The notes: generated by a model not told the origin, from the sequence alone. A DNA stretch of 64,000 nt from Methanococcoides vulcani (GCF_900111645.1 NZ_FOHQ01000004.1:165631-229630); one strand, 5' to 3'; positions 26,072 through 36,103 are shown, counted from the stretch's first letter. Program-made: numbers and translations.

Positions 26072-26114
26072 ACAAAATACAACTTCAGTCTACTAAAGCA
26101 ATTACATTCGAGCT
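26072..26114 (-). repeat. Dispersed tail repeat, copy C
   Basis: The + strand reads ACAAAATACAACTTCAG then TCTACTAAAGCAATTAC-ATTCGAGCTA. On the minus strand it encodes ECNCFSRLKLYFVIA and a stop. It lies 28 bases behind the 3' end of the tRNA-Ser gene, a usual target for integration. Confidence 0.7.
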
Positions 26115-26141
26115 AGAAACAATCACAAAAAAAGATGTGGA

Positions 26142-26227
26142 CGCTGAGGAGGAGATTCGAACTCCTGCAGCGCGTTAGCACTACCGGTTTTCAAGACCGG
26201 CGCCGTAGTCCACTTGGCTACCTCAGC
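26142..26227 (-). tRNA. tRNA-Ser (anticodon TGA)
   Basis: An 86-base tRNA with acceptor stem GCTGAGG/CCTCAGC and G discriminator, D arm TAGCCAAGTGGA, anticodon arm CCGGT-CTTGAAA-ACCGG (TGA), a long variable arm TAGTGCTAACGCGCTG typical of class II serine tRNA, and T arm GGAGTTCGAATCTCC. A T-run follows the 3' end (AAAAAAA on + strand, 26127-26133). CCA is not encoded. Confidence 0.95.
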
Positions 26228-26317
26228 AAACGAATGGTTCCTAAATAGTGTTTTCAGGTATAATACTTTTGCTCCGACATCGTGATATCGGGCCTCCAGA
26301 AAAGAATGTGAAGAGGT

Positions 26318-27040
26318 TTACTCTTCACTTTCTGTGATCTCTTCCTCAGCTTCTGCTTCTTCGACAGGTGCTGGGGTTTCAACTGGGTAGGTTTCAACGT
26401 AGCTTACTTCGTCAAGACCGACATATTCTATAAGTTCATTTGCAACTCTTCCCTTTGCCATGAGCCAGCGCTGGTTGAATGAAAGCATTGCAGGTACTTG
26501 AATAGCTGCTTTGTTGTCATTGACCTCTACTTCAAGGTCTGGTACTCCGGTGTAGAGTGCAAGGAGGCCTTTTACCTTCTCAGTAACGTCTTCGATCTTC
26601 TCATTGATGGTGTAATCGTAGGTAACTTCCTTTCCTGCAAGTGGGTGGTTGAAGTCAACACGTACTCTGCGTCCGATGACCTTTGTGACGGTACCTCTCT
26701 TGTTGTCGATCTCGATGTTCATGCCAGGGTGTGCTTTCTGGTCCTTGAACTTTGTAAGGGAAATGTTCTCAACAAGTTTAGGGTCATGTTCGCCAAAACC
26801 ATCCTCTGGTGCGATAACAACGTTACCGTTGTATCCAACTTCCTTGCCTGCAAGATCAGCATCAAGACCTGCAATGGTGTGTCCTGCGCCGACGATCACT
26901 ACGTCGCCACCGTACATGCCGCGTGGGTTGTAGATCTCGTTCTCTTTTGCAAGATCTTCATTGGTTGTATCAAAGATCTGGTCTTCGTCGAACTTTCCGG
27001 TGTATGACAGTTTAATAACGTCTCCTTTTTCTATTGCCAC
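26318..27040 (-). CDS. FKBP-type peptidyl-prolyl isomerase, SlyD-like long form
   Basis: About 240 residues. The FKBP domain starts KGDVIKLSYTGKFDEDQIFDTT and has an inserted IF domain (~85-130, with GFGEHDPKLVENISL), then RRVRVDFNHPLAGKEVTYDYTI. Archaeal long FKBPs of this type are folding catalysts and chaperones. The C-terminal extension after residue ~150 is helical and ends in a Glu-rich tail (EEAEAEEEITESEE). GTG 27040 (MAIEKGD) is the likely start; TTG 27049 is an in-frame alternative. Confidence 0.9.
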   Translation of the reverse strand: MAIEKGDVIKLSYTGKFDEDQIFDTTNEDLAKENEIYNPRGMYGGDVVIVGAGHTIAGLDADLAGKEVGYNGNVVIAPEDGFGEHDPKLVENISLTKFKDQKAHPGMNIEIDNKRGTVTKVIGRRVRVDFNHPLAGKEVTYDYTINEKIEDVTEKVKGLLALYTGVPDLEVEVNDNKAAIQVPAMLSFNQRWLMAKGRVANELIEYVGLDEVSYVETYPVETPAPVEEAEAEEEITESEE

Positions 27041-27427
27041 TATAATCAACTCGATTAAATTTGTAAGTATTTAGTTAATATCCAAGCGTTTGATTTATGT
27101 AAGGAATTTCTTCTGGCTATACTCTTTTGCCTTTAATAAGTTTTTGGGATAATTTCCGGATGATGCTATTCAAGAAATGGATTTAAGTTTTAGCTGAACA
27201 CACTCTTTGAAAAAAATTCGTTATTTTTCCTGTGTTCTTTTGGTTAACTCTATAATTACCAGTGTCGGCCTCATCATTATAATAATAATAATTACTCAAT
27301 CTGCTAACAATCGTAACTCACTTGGAATATATTTATTATTATACAAATCCCAACATATACATATTTATATATGCGTATCACAATTGATTATATACAGTCT
27401 ACAATCTGGCCAATGGGATGAGGTCGT
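27041..27427 (+). other. Intergenic region with promoter of the histidine kinase
   Basis: An AT-rich divergent spacer. A TATA element (catatttatatatgcg) at ~27359-27372 lies about 60 bases before the kinase start. A short (ATA/AAT)n stretch lies at 27276-27294. No gene is seen. Confidence 0.4.
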
Positions 27428-29104
27428 ATGAATGAAGAACAAGATACATCTGTGGATATTCGTGGAAAGGTCGATCTGGAATCAATCTTGAAACAATCTC
27501 TTGAAGAAATAAAACATTCAGCTGAGACCAGGGTTCGGCTGGAGTCTATCATTAACAGGAGTCCTGCAGCAATATTTTTCTGGTCTGCGCAAGAAGGTCG
27601 CCCTGTAGAATTTGTGACAGAAAATGTTGAAAAGTTCGGGTATACGGAGGAGGACTTTGTATCAGGAACTCTGCTTTATCATAATATATTGCATCCGGAT
27701 GATCGGGACAATGTCCAGAAACTGATCGATGAAGCTGCTGCTGAAGGAAAAGAACAGTTCAACTGTGAATACAGGCTTCTGACAGAGTCTGATGATGTCC
27801 GGTGGGTATATGAGAGCACTTTGATCGAAAGGAATGCTGATCAAAGTATTAGTCACTTTTATGGTATCATTTTTGACATCACAAATCGCAAGCTTGCTGA
27901 AATGGAAATCGCGAACAATGAACGTGATATTTCTGTACTTTACTCTGCAGTCACACTTGCATCTGAGTCATTGGATATCGATGACCTGCTTTCGGAGATC
28001 CTGATGGAGATCGGCGATCTTCTGGATATCGATGCAGGTGGCGTGTATATTATCGATCACGATAAACGGGAGGCCAATCTCAGGGCACATATTGGACCTG
28101 AAGATGATCTTGCATCCAACATTTCTTACTCTAAGGAAGAGGACATGTTCAAGAATGTTGCAGACCTTCCAAAGCATGCCATTATCTCAGAAGAGGTTGT
28201 CCGGAAGGATTCCCGCTTTGTAACAAGAAGCAACCTCACCTTCTATCTCTATTCCAGGGATAAGGTAGTTGGTTTTGTTCTTCTGCAGATATCGGACGAT
28301 GAGTCAATTAATGAGAAGAACATAAAAGTTCTTGAACACGTGGGGAAACATATTGGTATTGCCATCGAAAATGCCCAATTGTTCGAGAAGACGCAGGGCG
28401 ATTACGAGGATCTCAGATCTGTCGATAAAATGAAGAATGAGTTCTTTGCAAACCTCAGCCACGAACTGAAGACTCCTATGATATCGATCAAAGGTTTCAG
28501 TGAACTTCTGGGTGAAGGGAAATTCGGTCCACTGAGCATCGAACAGAAAAGAGCCAACGATGCTGTTGTAAGAAACGCTGAGAAGCTCAGAAGCCTTATC
28601 GATTCCTTGCTTTACATGAGCATGGAAAAAGAAGGCAAATACAAATACAATTTCACGACGGTTTCAGTCAGGAGATTTATCCTCAATTCTATTGAGGTTG
28701 CACGTGCCCAGATGGGGGCGAACAATATTGTCTTCAAAGAAGAAGTTCCTGATAGCATTCCAAACATCTGTGGTGATGAGGAACGTCTGACAACCGCATT
28801 GAACAATATTCTTGATAATGCGGTCAAGTTCATGTCTGAAGGGGAGGTGACAATTTCCGTTCAGGATGAAGCAGATCAGATTCATATCCGTGTGAAGGAC
28901 AATGGTATTGGAATTCCCAAGGATAAGGTGGATAAGGTCTTTGAAAGCTTCTATCAGGTGGATGGATCTCTTACAAGGATCCATGGCGGTACGGGTTTGG
29001 GTCTGCATGTATCCAAGAGGATAGTTGATGTCCATAATGGTAAGATCTGGCTGAAGAGCCTGGAAGGTTTTGGTACTACTGTACACATAACATTACCAAA
29101 ATAA
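27428..29104 (+). CDS. PAS-GAF sensor histidine kinase
   Basis: A 558-residue soluble kinase: PAS_3-type domain (~40-155, IFFWSAQEGRPVEFVTENVEKFG), GAF domain (~165-325, LLSEILMEIGDLLDIDAGGVYIID, in parts), HisKA with H345 (NLSHELKTPMISIKGFSE), and HATPase_c with ALNNILDNAVKF, DNGIGIP and GGTGLGLHVSK. No transmembrane helix. GGTCGT precedes the start weakly. Orphan: no receiver protein gene adjacent. GAF with PAS suggests redox or small-ligand sensing, as in methanogen kinases with heme, but no heme-binding residue can be assigned. Confidence 0.92.
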   Translation: MNEEQDTSVDIRGKVDLESILKQSLEEIKHSAETRVRLESIINRSPAAIFFWSAQEGRPVEFVTENVEKFGYTEEDFVSGTLLYHNILHPDDRDNVQKLIDEAAAEGKEQFNCEYRLLTESDDVRWVYESTLIERNADQSISHFYGIIFDITNRKLAEMEIANNERDISVLYSAVTLASESLDIDDLLSEILMEIGDLLDIDAGGVYIIDHDKREANLRAHIGPEDDLASNISYSKEEDMFKNVADLPKHAIISEEVVRKDSRFVTRSNLTFYLYSRDKVVGFVLLQISDDESINEKNIKVLEHVGKHIGIAIENAQLFEKTQGDYEDLRSVDKMKNEFFANLSHELKTPMISIKGFSELLGEGKFGPLSIEQKRANDAVVRNAEKLRSLIDSLLYMSMEKEGKYKYNFTTVSVRRFILNSIEVARAQMGANNIVFKEEVPDSIPNICGDEERLTTALNNILDNAVKFMSEGEVTISVQDEADQIHIRVKDNGIGIPKDKVDKVFESFYQVDGSLTRIHGGTGLGLHVSKRIVDVHNGKIWLKSLEGFGTTVHITLPK

Positions 29105-29318
29105 TTTCCTCCTTTTCTTTTTTCTTTTAATTTTCAGGTTTTGACTTTTGCGATTTAAATTTTAAATTTTAATTTTTTGTTTCCAGCTTCCAGCCTGTAA
29201 ATTATCTTTTTTCCTTTCTCTTTTTTGATCTTGAAGCTAATTTGCCTGAATTTTTAAATTACCGGAAGTAATATATGCACGATTGATTATTACTCAATAT
29301 AATGCAGAGGTAATCTAT

Positions 29319-30821
29319 ATGGTCAAAAAATCAATTCATGAGATCAATGGCAGGATACGTGATGGCAGCGTTAACGTTGTAACTGCTGAGGAAATGGTGG
29401 ATATTGTAGGTGAATTAGGGGCAGAAGGTGCTGCTAAAGAGGTAGATGTTGTTACAACAGGTACCTTCGGTGCCATGTGTTCCTCAGGTGTTTGGCTGAA
29501 CTTTGGTCACTCGGAACCTCCTATCAGGATCGGCAAGCTATGGCTTAATGATGTAGAAGCATATTCCGGTGTTGCTGCCGTGGATGCTTACATAGGTGCA
29601 ACACAGCAGTCCCAGTCAAAGGGCATGGAATATGGCGGTGCACATGTAATTGAGGATCTGGTCCGTGGTAATTCCATTGATATGCACGGTATTTCTCCGG
29701 GAACCGACTGCTATCCAAGAAAGGTCATTGACACGACCATCAATATCTATGACCTGAATCAGGCTATCATGCTCAATCCACGTAATTCCTACCAGAAGTA
29801 TAATGCTGCGACCAACAGCACAAATCATACTCTGCACACTTATATGGGTTCCCTATTGCCACATTATGGGAATGTTACATACTCCGGTGCCGGGGTGCTT
29901 TCACCTATGCACAATGATCCGAACTATGAGACTATTGGTACCGGCACACGTATTTTCCTGGGAGGTACTCAGGGGTATATTGTGGGCGAAGGAACACAGC
30001 ACTCCCCTGCAGCAGGTTTTGGCACACTGATGCTAAAAGGCGACCTCAAGAAAATGAGTTCGGAATATATACGTGCTGCAACATTCGAAGGCTATGGCAC
30101 ATCACTTTATGTGGGAATGGGTATCCCAATCCCTATTCTCAATGAAGATCTCGCAAAAGCCACTGCAATAACAGATGATGATATTGTCACTAACCTGCTT
30201 GACTACGGAATTCCCAGCAGGGACCGCCCGGTACTCAGGACAGTGACATATGGCGAACTTCGTTCAGGCTCTATAGATATTGACGGAAAAGAAGTTCCAA
30301 CCTCTCCAATGTCAAGTTTCAAGAAATCACGTCAGATAGCCAATGAGCTAAAGGAATGGATCAGGGCCGGTGATTTCCTTGTAAGCATGCCTGTGGAACG
30401 TCTTCCTACGACAACACCATGCAATGCAATGAAACAGACCAATGTGAATCCACTTGTGGTGGATATTATGTCCTCCGATGTTACCACTATCCATGAAGAT
30501 GCAGGTTTCCATGATGCTGCTAAGATCATCATGGAAAAGCAATTCAACCATTTACCTGTGGTAGATAGTGGAAATCATCTTGTGGGAATTGTTACTGCAT
30601 GGGATATATCAAAGGCTGTGGCAAAAGATGAACATGATCTTGTCAAGGATATAATGACCCGAAATGTTGTCACGACAAGTCCTGATGAAGCTATCGACAT
30701 TTCAGCTTTCAAACTGGATAGCAATAATGTTTCGGCACTTCCGGTGGTTGATTCTAATAAGCATGTTCTGGGTATAGTCACAAGTGATGATATCAGCAAA
30801 TTGCTTGCAAGGAGGCACTAA
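29319..30821 (+). CDS. Homocysteine biosynthesis protein (COG1900/DUF39 with CBS pair)
   Basis: 500 residues. The N-terminal ~380 residues are COG1900 (TTGTFGAMCSSGVWLNFGHSEPPIR near residue 40; GTDCYPRK near 130), the C-terminal ~115 residues a pair of CBS domains (VVDIMSSDVTTIHEDAGFHDA, VKDIMTRNVVTTSP). In M. acetivorans the COG1900-CBS protein and its NIL-ferredoxin partner are needed for homocysteine formation from aspartate semialdehyde and sulfide. The invariant Cys in CSSG is present. Start at ATG 29319 with AGAGGTA upstream. Leads a three-gene cluster; 2 bases to the ferredoxin gene. Confidence 0.9.
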   Translation: MVKKSIHEINGRIRDGSVNVVTAEEMVDIVGELGAEGAAKEVDVVTTGTFGAMCSSGVWLNFGHSEPPIRIGKLWLNDVEAYSGVAAVDAYIGATQQSQSKGMEYGGAHVIEDLVRGNSIDMHGISPGTDCYPRKVIDTTINIYDLNQAIMLNPRNSYQKYNAATNSTNHTLHTYMGSLLPHYGNVTYSGAGVLSPMHNDPNYETIGTGTRIFLGGTQGYIVGEGTQHSPAAGFGTLMLKGDLKKMSSEYIRAATFEGYGTSLYVGMGIPIPILNEDLAKATAITDDDIVTNLLDYGIPSRDRPVLRTVTYGELRSGSIDIDGKEVPTSPMSSFKKSRQIANELKEWIRAGDFLVSMPVERLPTTTPCNAMKQTNVNPLVVDIMSSDVTTIHEDAGFHDAAKIIMEKQFNHLPVVDSGNHLVGIVTAWDISKAVAKDEHDLVKDIMTRNVVTTSPDEAIDISAFKLDSNNVSALPVVDSNKHVLGIVTSDDISKLLARRH

Positions 30822-30823
30822 AT

Positions 30824-31210
30824 ATGATGATAAAAATAAATATGGCTGCAGATATCGTTACAACACCTATCCTTGCGGAAGCTATTATCGAAACAGGTTC
30901 ATTACTGAACATCTCTCAGGCACACTTCGATCCGATCCACGGCGAAGTTGTGGCCGAAATACCTTCCGATCAGCTCGCGAAGATCCGTGATGCCCTTGTT
31001 AACAGGGGTGCTGAGGTCGTGGTACTTAACACTCCTATACACCGGGATGAGGACGAGTGCGTGGAATGTGGTGCCTGCATTTCTGTCTGTCCTGTGAAGG
31101 TATTCTCATTCGCAGATGACTGGAGCATTGAGGTTGATTCTGATAAATGTATCCAGTGTGGTACCTGTCTAAAAATGTGTCCGCATAACGCCCTAGCCCT
31201 TGGGCAGTGA
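30824..31210 (+). CDS. NIL-domain ferredoxin, homocysteine biosynthesis partner
   Basis: 128 residues. The N-terminal NIL domain (~1-75, AHFDPIHGEVVAEIPSDQLAKI) is joined to a 2x[4Fe-4S] ferredoxin with CVECGACISVCPVK and CIQCGTCLKMCPHN. It most likely delivers electrons or sulfur to the COG1900 protein encoded just before it. The spacing of 2-3 bases on both sides shows co-translation. Confidence 0.9.
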   Translation: MMIKINMAADIVTTPILAEAIIETGSLLNISQAHFDPIHGEVVAEIPSDQLAKIRDALVNRGAEVVVLNTPIHRDEDECVECGACISVCPVKVFSFADDWSIEVDSDKCIQCGTCLKMCPHNALALGQ

Positions 31211-31213
31211 TCT

Positions 31214-31933
31214 GTGATCATGAAAGAGCATTTCCAGCTCAAGGAGACCATTGTTACCATCGTTGGTGACGAACAGTCTCATATTGATGCAGCAAAGGGT
31301 GCGATCGCTCTGCATCGGGTAGAACTGGAGGATCATATCCTCCAGGATCCTTATTTTAAGATAACACTGGAGCCCTATGAATGCAGTGAGGATGCACCGG
31401 AGGTCGTCAGGAGGCTTGTAAAGGCAGGCAATACTATGGGCATTGGTCCCATGAGCGCCGTCGCCGGTACAATCTCAACACTTGCCGTTGAAGCGATGGT
31501 GGATGCAGGTGCCTCTTTTGCGATCGTTGATAATGGCGGTGACATTGCGATCATTAATGACCGGCAGGTTATCATTGGCATATATGCAGGAACTTCTTCC
31601 ATTAAGGATATTGGACTTGTAATTGAACCTTCTTCTGAAATTCGCGGGATTTGCACTTCTTCGGGCACTGTGGGTCCATCCATAAGTTTTGGTCAGGCAG
31701 ATGCTGCTGTCATATTTTCAGATGATGTTTCACTGGCAGACTCTGCAGCTACCGCTCTTTCAAATTCTACGGGTATTGGCAGGGGTGCTGTTGAGGAAGC
31801 TTTCGATGTTGTAAAAGGTATTCCCGGTATAAATGGTGCTCTGGTGGTTCAGGGGGAATATATGGGAATGTGGGGCAATGTACCAAAAATAAGTCGTGCT
31901 GATGTGCGATATGAGTGCATTACCAAGGGGTAA
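31214..31933 (+). CDS. UPF0280 family protein (COG2122), homocysteine cluster
   Basis: 239 residues of the ApbE-related UPF0280 family ([28 protein letters not shown] near residue 75, [17 protein letters not shown] near 155). COG2122 has been implicated with COG1900 and the NIL-ferredoxin in homocysteine biosynthesis in M. acetivorans, where the gene lies apart; here it follows by three bases. GTG 31214 starts the frame, with ATG 31220 as alternative. Confidence 0.88.
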   Translation: MIMKEHFQLKETIVTIVGDEQSHIDAAKGAIALHRVELEDHILQDPYFKITLEPYECSEDAPEVVRRLVKAGNTMGIGPMSAVAGTISTLAVEAMVDAGASFAIVDNGGDIAIINDRQVIIGIYAGTSSIKDIGLVIEPSSEIRGICTSSGTVGPSISFGQADAAVIFSDDVSLADSAATALSNSTGIGRGAVEEAFDVVKGIPGINGALVVQGEYMGMWGNVPKISRADVRYECITKG

Positions 31934-31987
31934 ATCAAATTTGGAAGGCGCATTGTTGCACCTTCACTTATTTCCTGCTCTTTATTT

Positions 31988-32686
31988 TTAAGAAGGTGGT
32001 GCTGCCTGGAAAGGTATTTCCTCATATGGCTGTATTACAACAAATCCTTCCCCTTTGAAAGCCATCTGTACACTTTCTCCGCTTGTACGTCCGACAAGTG
32101 TCTTAAGGGATATGTCGGTCTTAAGGTCCGGTTTCAGGTTGCCTGACCATGCAACTGTTGCATTTGGGTCAGTGAAGACCGGCCTGTTCTTTGTCACCTT
32201 AAGTGTCAGCGGGTCATAGTGTGTGGTGATCGCTACCATTCCGGTCCCTTCAAGTTTGACGTTGAAAAGTCCTCCTGCGAGCATTCCGGTGACCTTTTTC
32301 ATAATCTTGATGTCCCAGTTAATCCCATCTTCAAAGGCAAGAAGGTCATTACCATTGACAAAAATAGAGTCGTTATCAAGTTTGAGTATGGAGATCTTTT
32401 TGCCTTCATCTGCAAGGTAAACTTTTCCCTGGCCTTCTGCTTTTGTAAGGCTGACACCTTCCCCGGTGACTGCTTTTTTAAGCATTTTTCCAATTCCATG
32501 TTCGAGTACTCCTTCTCTTGTGAACTTCACGTCACCAAGATACGCTACCATTGAACCACGCTTTGTCCATACCCGTCCATTAAGGTTAAGCTCAAGCATC
32601 CTGTCTCTTTCAAGCTCAAATAAACCCTCTCCGAGGTCCTTTTGACCGGTCATTTCAATGAATTCATCGACTGAATATCTTCCCAT
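31988..32686 (-). CDS. AIM24 family protein
   Basis: 232 residues of the AIM24/TIGR00266 family, a double-stranded beta-helix protein with repeats such as [33 protein letters not shown]. The Gly-rich stretch [25 protein letters not shown] is diagnostic. Function in archaea unknown. Monocistronic, convergent with the homocysteine cluster. Confidence 0.85.
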   Translation of the reverse strand: MGRYSVDEFIEMTGQKDLGEGLFELERDRMLELNLNGRVWTKRGSMVAYLGDVKFTREGVLEHGIGKMLKKAVTGEGVSLTKAEGQGKVYLADEGKKISILKLDNDSIFVNGNDLLAFEDGINWDIKIMKKVTGMLAGGLFNVKLEGTGMVAITTHYDPLTLKVTKNRPVFTDPNATVAWSGNLKPDLKTDISLKTLVGRTSGESVQMAFKGEGFVVIQPYEEIPFQAAPPS

Positions 32687-33342
32687 GTTATCATTCCTTA
32701 TTATCTGAGATCTTCTTTTATCCAGGTTTGCTTTTCCTATCTATTCAAGATTTCTGTTTGGTAGCAAGTACTTTTCTGGAACGTTACAAATGATTATTGA
32801 TCAGGTTATATAATAAAGTTCAGTATATTATTTTACAATATTTGCAATTGGTATGTTCTTTCCTTTAAATATCAAAAGTTCGACAATATTAGAATTATAA
32901 ATCGTATTAAATATTCAAATCGATTGCAGTGATGTCCAAGTGCTTTGCGACAATTGTCGATAACCTTATATATTAATATCTATAAATAGTATTTTCAGAC
33001 GACAGTCATATTGGAATAGGTCTGGCAGATGTTCAAGTGTTTGTCATTCAGGTCTGTTTCATATGTCAGATTTATTTCTGACAGCAAGAGAGGGTGATGT
33101 GAAGGATGTTATCGGGGTTCCCGGTAGTAGTAACTCGGTCAGTGGCTACTATAGACAACTTCATTTTTGCCGGAATATAACCGTTCGCTTACAACACGGG
33201 CGGCCGCAGGGATGCTTGCGGACAAGAGAGAGTAAAGCCTCCTGATATAATCGTAAGGAGCATAACATTGATCTAACTACAGTCGGCGTGTTTAACACAC
33301 GCAAATTGCAGCAGAATGCAATATCCAAGAGAGGGGATGAAC
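32687..33342 (+). promoter_or_regulatory. Long leader or independent RNA upstream of ftsZ
   Basis: A 650-base spacer with no convincing gene. A TATA element (ccttatatattaatat) at ~32962-32977 predicts a start near 33000, about 340 bases before the ftsZ start. The transcribed part is less AT-rich and can fold: CGGG-GTT-CCCG near 33114, GTAGTAG/CTACTAT near 33126-33155, and CCGCA-GGGATGCT-TGCGG near 33204-33221. A 60-codon frame at 33063 has no family resemblance. It could be a regulated leader or a separate small RNA. Confidence 0.4.
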
Positions 33343-34521
33343 GTGCAGTCTATAGTACAAGAAGCATTAAGACACACAGAAAAAGAGAAAGAGTACAGAC
33401 AGTCAGTATCAGCAGATGACCAGTTCGATGGATTCGGAATGCCCCGGATCACAATAGTTGGTTGTGGCGGTGCTGGAAACAACACCATCAACCGTTTGTA
33501 TAATATCGGTATTGAAGGTGCAGAAACTATTGCTATTAATACCGATAAACAGCATCTGGATCATATCCGTGCTGACAAGAAGATCCTTGTTGGTAAGACC
33601 CTTACCAGAGGTCTTGGTGCTGGTGGTTATCCTGAAGTTGGCGCAAAAGCTGCAGAGCTTGCACGCGGTACCCTTGAGGAGATCTTCAAGGAAAGTGACC
33701 TTGTTTTCGTAACAGCTGGTATGGGTGGAGGAACCGGTACTGGTGTAGCACCTGTTGTTGCAGAGATCGCAAAGGAACAGGGCGCTATCGTAGTAGGTAT
33801 GGTCTCCAGTCCTTTCAGGGTAGAGCGAGCACGTACTGTAAAGGCAGAGGAAGGTCTTGAGGAATTCCGCAGGACAGCTGACACTGTTATCGTTCTTGAC
33901 AACAACAGGCTTCTTGATTATGTTCCAAACCTGCCTATCGAGCAGGCATTCTCCGTTATGGACCAGCTGATCGCTGAGACCGTAAAGGGAATCACAGAGA
34001 CTATCACACAGCCATCTCTCATCAACCTTGACTACGCAGATATCCGTGCTATCATGAGCTGCGGTGGCGTTGCTGTCATGCTTGTCGGAGACAGCAAGAA
34101 CCAGGACAAGAGCAACGATGTTGTTCGTACAGCACTCAATCACCCACTCCTTGATGTTGACTACAGAGGTGCAACAGGCAGCCTTGTACACATCACAGGT
34201 GGTCCTGATCTCAGCCTGAAGGAGGCAGAAGAGATCGCAGCATCCCTTACCTATGAGCTTTCGCCAAATGCAAATGTCATCTGGGGAGCACGTATCAGGG
34301 ATGATTACGAAGGTAAGGTGCGTGTTATGGCCATCATGACCGGTGTACAGTCTGCACAGGTACTTGGTCCTCAGTCCCACACGGGTGCTGTTGAGATCAC
34401 AAACACAAACACATCGAGGTCCTCCTCTTTTTCTCGGGTCGAACGGGGACGTCGTACAGTAGTTGAACCAATAGGTGCACAGGCATCATACGGCGGTTCC
34501 ATTATTGACATAATCCAGTAA
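33343..34521 (+). CDS. ftsZ: Cell division protein FtsZ
   Basis: About 392 residues. Tubulin-fold GTPase with [15 protein letters not shown] (~residue 40), the tubulin signature [18 protein letters not shown] (~125) and the synergy loop [15 protein letters not shown]. It forms the division ring. The GTG start at 33343 (MQSIVQEAL) is preceded by GAGGGG at six bases; ATG 33316 and ATG 33337 are in frame but lack proper spacing. The C-terminal end is short (GGSIIDIIQ). Confidence 0.96.
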   Translation: MQSIVQEALRHTEKEKEYRQSVSADDQFDGFGMPRITIVGCGGAGNNTINRLYNIGIEGAETIAINTDKQHLDHIRADKKILVGKTLTRGLGAGGYPEVGAKAAELARGTLEEIFKESDLVFVTAGMGGGTGTGVAPVVAEIAKEQGAIVVGMVSSPFRVERARTVKAEEGLEEFRRTADTVIVLDNNRLLDYVPNLPIEQAFSVMDQLIAETVKGITETITQPSLINLDYADIRAIMSCGGVAVMLVGDSKNQDKSNDVVRTALNHPLLDVDYRGATGSLVHITGGPDLSLKEAEEIAASLTYELSPNANVIWGARIRDDYEGKVRVMAIMTGVQSAQVLGPQSHTGAVEITNTNTSRSSSFSRVERGRRTVVEPIGAQASYGGSIIDIIQ

Positions 34522-34534
34522 GTTCTTTTTTCAT

Positions 34535-34579
34535 GGATCGGTGTGGAATATCACCGGTCCTGTTCCACCACTTTTTTTA
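34535..34579 (+). terminator. Terminator of ftsZ
   Basis: An inverted repeat GGATCGGTG / CACCGGTCC with one mismatch (34535-34560) is followed by an overlapping alternative pairing (GGTGTGGAA/TTCCACCAC) and a run of T at 34572-34578. Confidence 0.6.
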
Positions 34580-34636
34580 TTGATCTGCTTTTCTTCCAAT
34601 AGATATTCTTTTTTACAATGCAGCTAATCTTAGGTC

Positions 34637-36103
34637 ATGGAAATTCTGGTCGCAACCGGTAAGCTTGCAGAGAAAACTGTACGGTACTCTGTAGTTGATA
34701 ATGCCGATGTTCTTGTTCTGGATATTGAAGTAGCCGCATTTCTCACTCCTCACAGGCTACTCTCTGCCCTGAAAAAGCAGCAGAAGAAGTATGATGTGAT
34801 CTTTGTACCAGGTCTTTGTTCCGGAGATTTTTCAATTGTTGCAAAGGAATTGGGATGCAAGGTCTTCCTGGGTCCCAAACATGCTTACGACCTTAGTAGC
34901 GTGCTCCGCTTCGTTGACGAGATAGAGTTCTCATTGGAGGTTCCGGCATGCGAACTTCTCTCCGATGTATGGAGGGATATTGCACTGGAAACCCTTGATG
35001 GGATCGAGGAAAATGCTGAACCGCTTATGGACCTTAAAAATGTGAAGTTGGGTGGTGCCTCCAGAATGAAAGTGATGGCAGAAGTTGTGAATGCAACTGG
35101 CCTTGGTGAGGAAACACTTTCCAACAGGATCACTTCGTTCATCAAAAAAGGTGCTGACATTATAGATCTTGGTGCATCACTCACTGCATCTTCTGAGGAT
35201 GTAAAGAGGGCCGTACGTGTGGCTCGTAAAGTATCCACTGTTCCTATAAGCATTGATACACTGGGGCCGGAGCTAATTAAGGCTGCACTGGATGAGGGTG
35301 TCGATCTCGTGCTGAGCCTGAATTCCAGTAACATTGATGCAGTGGCAGCAGAAGTTTCTCGCGCTGATGTTGCAGCAGTTGTGATCCCTGATGCAGGGGA
35401 AGGATTTGAGAGTCTTGTAAATAATATCGAAGCCGCCAGGTTAGCAGGCATTAGCAATATTATTGCCGATCCTGTACTTGATCCAATAGGTCATGGGATA
35501 ACAAGATCTATTGTAAGATATTCCAGATTCCATGAAGAATATCCTGATGTTCCTGTGTTCTTTGGAGCAGGAAATGTAACTGAACTTATTGATGCTGATT
35601 CTGTAGGTGTGAACGCAACCCTTTGTGGTATTGCTGCAGATGTGGGTTCATCTATCCTGTTCACGCCTGAGTTCAGCGAAAAAACGCGTGGTTCTATAAG
35701 TGAACTGAGCACAGCAGCAAAGATGATGACTCTTGCAAAGGAAAGGGAAAGCTCTCCAAAGGACCTGGGCATTGATCTTCTATGCCTTAAAGAAAAACGA
35801 AGGCGTCCGGATGTTGAAGTTCCGGAAAAATATGTCCTGGCGCAGAAGTTTGCCGGATGGGAACTTGATCCGTTAGGCCCTTTCAGGATAGGTATAGCTG
35901 CAGATGATGGTAGTGGCGTTATCGTCGCGCAACACGAGGAGGCAACGATTGTGGGGCAGAATGCAAGGGATATAATGGACACTATTATGAGGATGAAGCT
36001 CATATCAAAGGTGGACCATGCATCTTATCTCGGATGTGAACTTGAAAAAGCTGAAATAGCCCTTCGTCTTGGAAGGAGCTATTCGCAGGATGATGATCTT
36101 TGA
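34637..36103 (+). CDS. Dihydropteroate synthase-like protein
   Basis: 488 residues of the archaeal DHPS-related family (TIGR00284). The N-terminal ~150 residues are a family-specific domain; the TIM-barrel pterin-binding domain follows (~165-370) with KKGADIIDLGASLTAS and VSTVPISIDTLGPELIKAAL, where DHPS has pterin- and pABA-binding residues. In methanogens it is thought to act in methanopterin synthesis, but the step is not established. Ends 12 bases before the hypothetical gene at 36116. Confidence 0.88.
   Translation: MEILVATGKLAEKTVRYSVVDNADVLVLDIEVAAFLTPHRLLSALKKQQKKYDVIFVPGLCSGDFSIVAKELGCKVFLGPKHAYDLSSVLRFVDEIEFSLEVPACELLSDVWRDIALETLDGIEENAEPLMDLKNVKLGGASRMKVMAEVVNATGLGEETLSNRITSFIKKGADIIDLGASLTASSEDVKRAVRVARKVSTVPISIDTLGPELIKAALDEGVDLVLSLNSSNIDAVAAEVSRADVAAVVIPDAGEGFESLVNNIEAARLAGISNIIADPVLDPIGHGITRSIVRYSRFHEEYPDVPVFFGAGNVTELIDADSVGVNATLCGIAADVGSSILFTPEFSEKTRGSISELSTAAKMMTLAKERESSPKDLGIDLLCLKEKRRRPDVEVPEKYVLAQKFAGWELDPLGPFRIGIAADDGSGVIVAQHEEATIVGQNARDIMDTIMRMKLISKVDHASYLGCELEKAEIALRLGRSYSQDDDL

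Noticed and set aside
26072..26227. An intact integrated element at tRNA-Ser
   Set aside because: Repeat C lies behind the tRNA, but there is no integrase gene and no direct repeat of the tRNA end within the window, so no att pair can be shown.
33063..33245. A 60-codon frame before ftsZ
   Set aside because: No family resemblance, overlaps predicted hairpins and lacks a ribosome binding site.
33409..34380. A 323-codon open frame on the minus strand opposite ftsZ
   Set aside because: Its composition (many Cys, Thr, no domain) is that of an antisense shadow; ftsZ on the other strand is certain.
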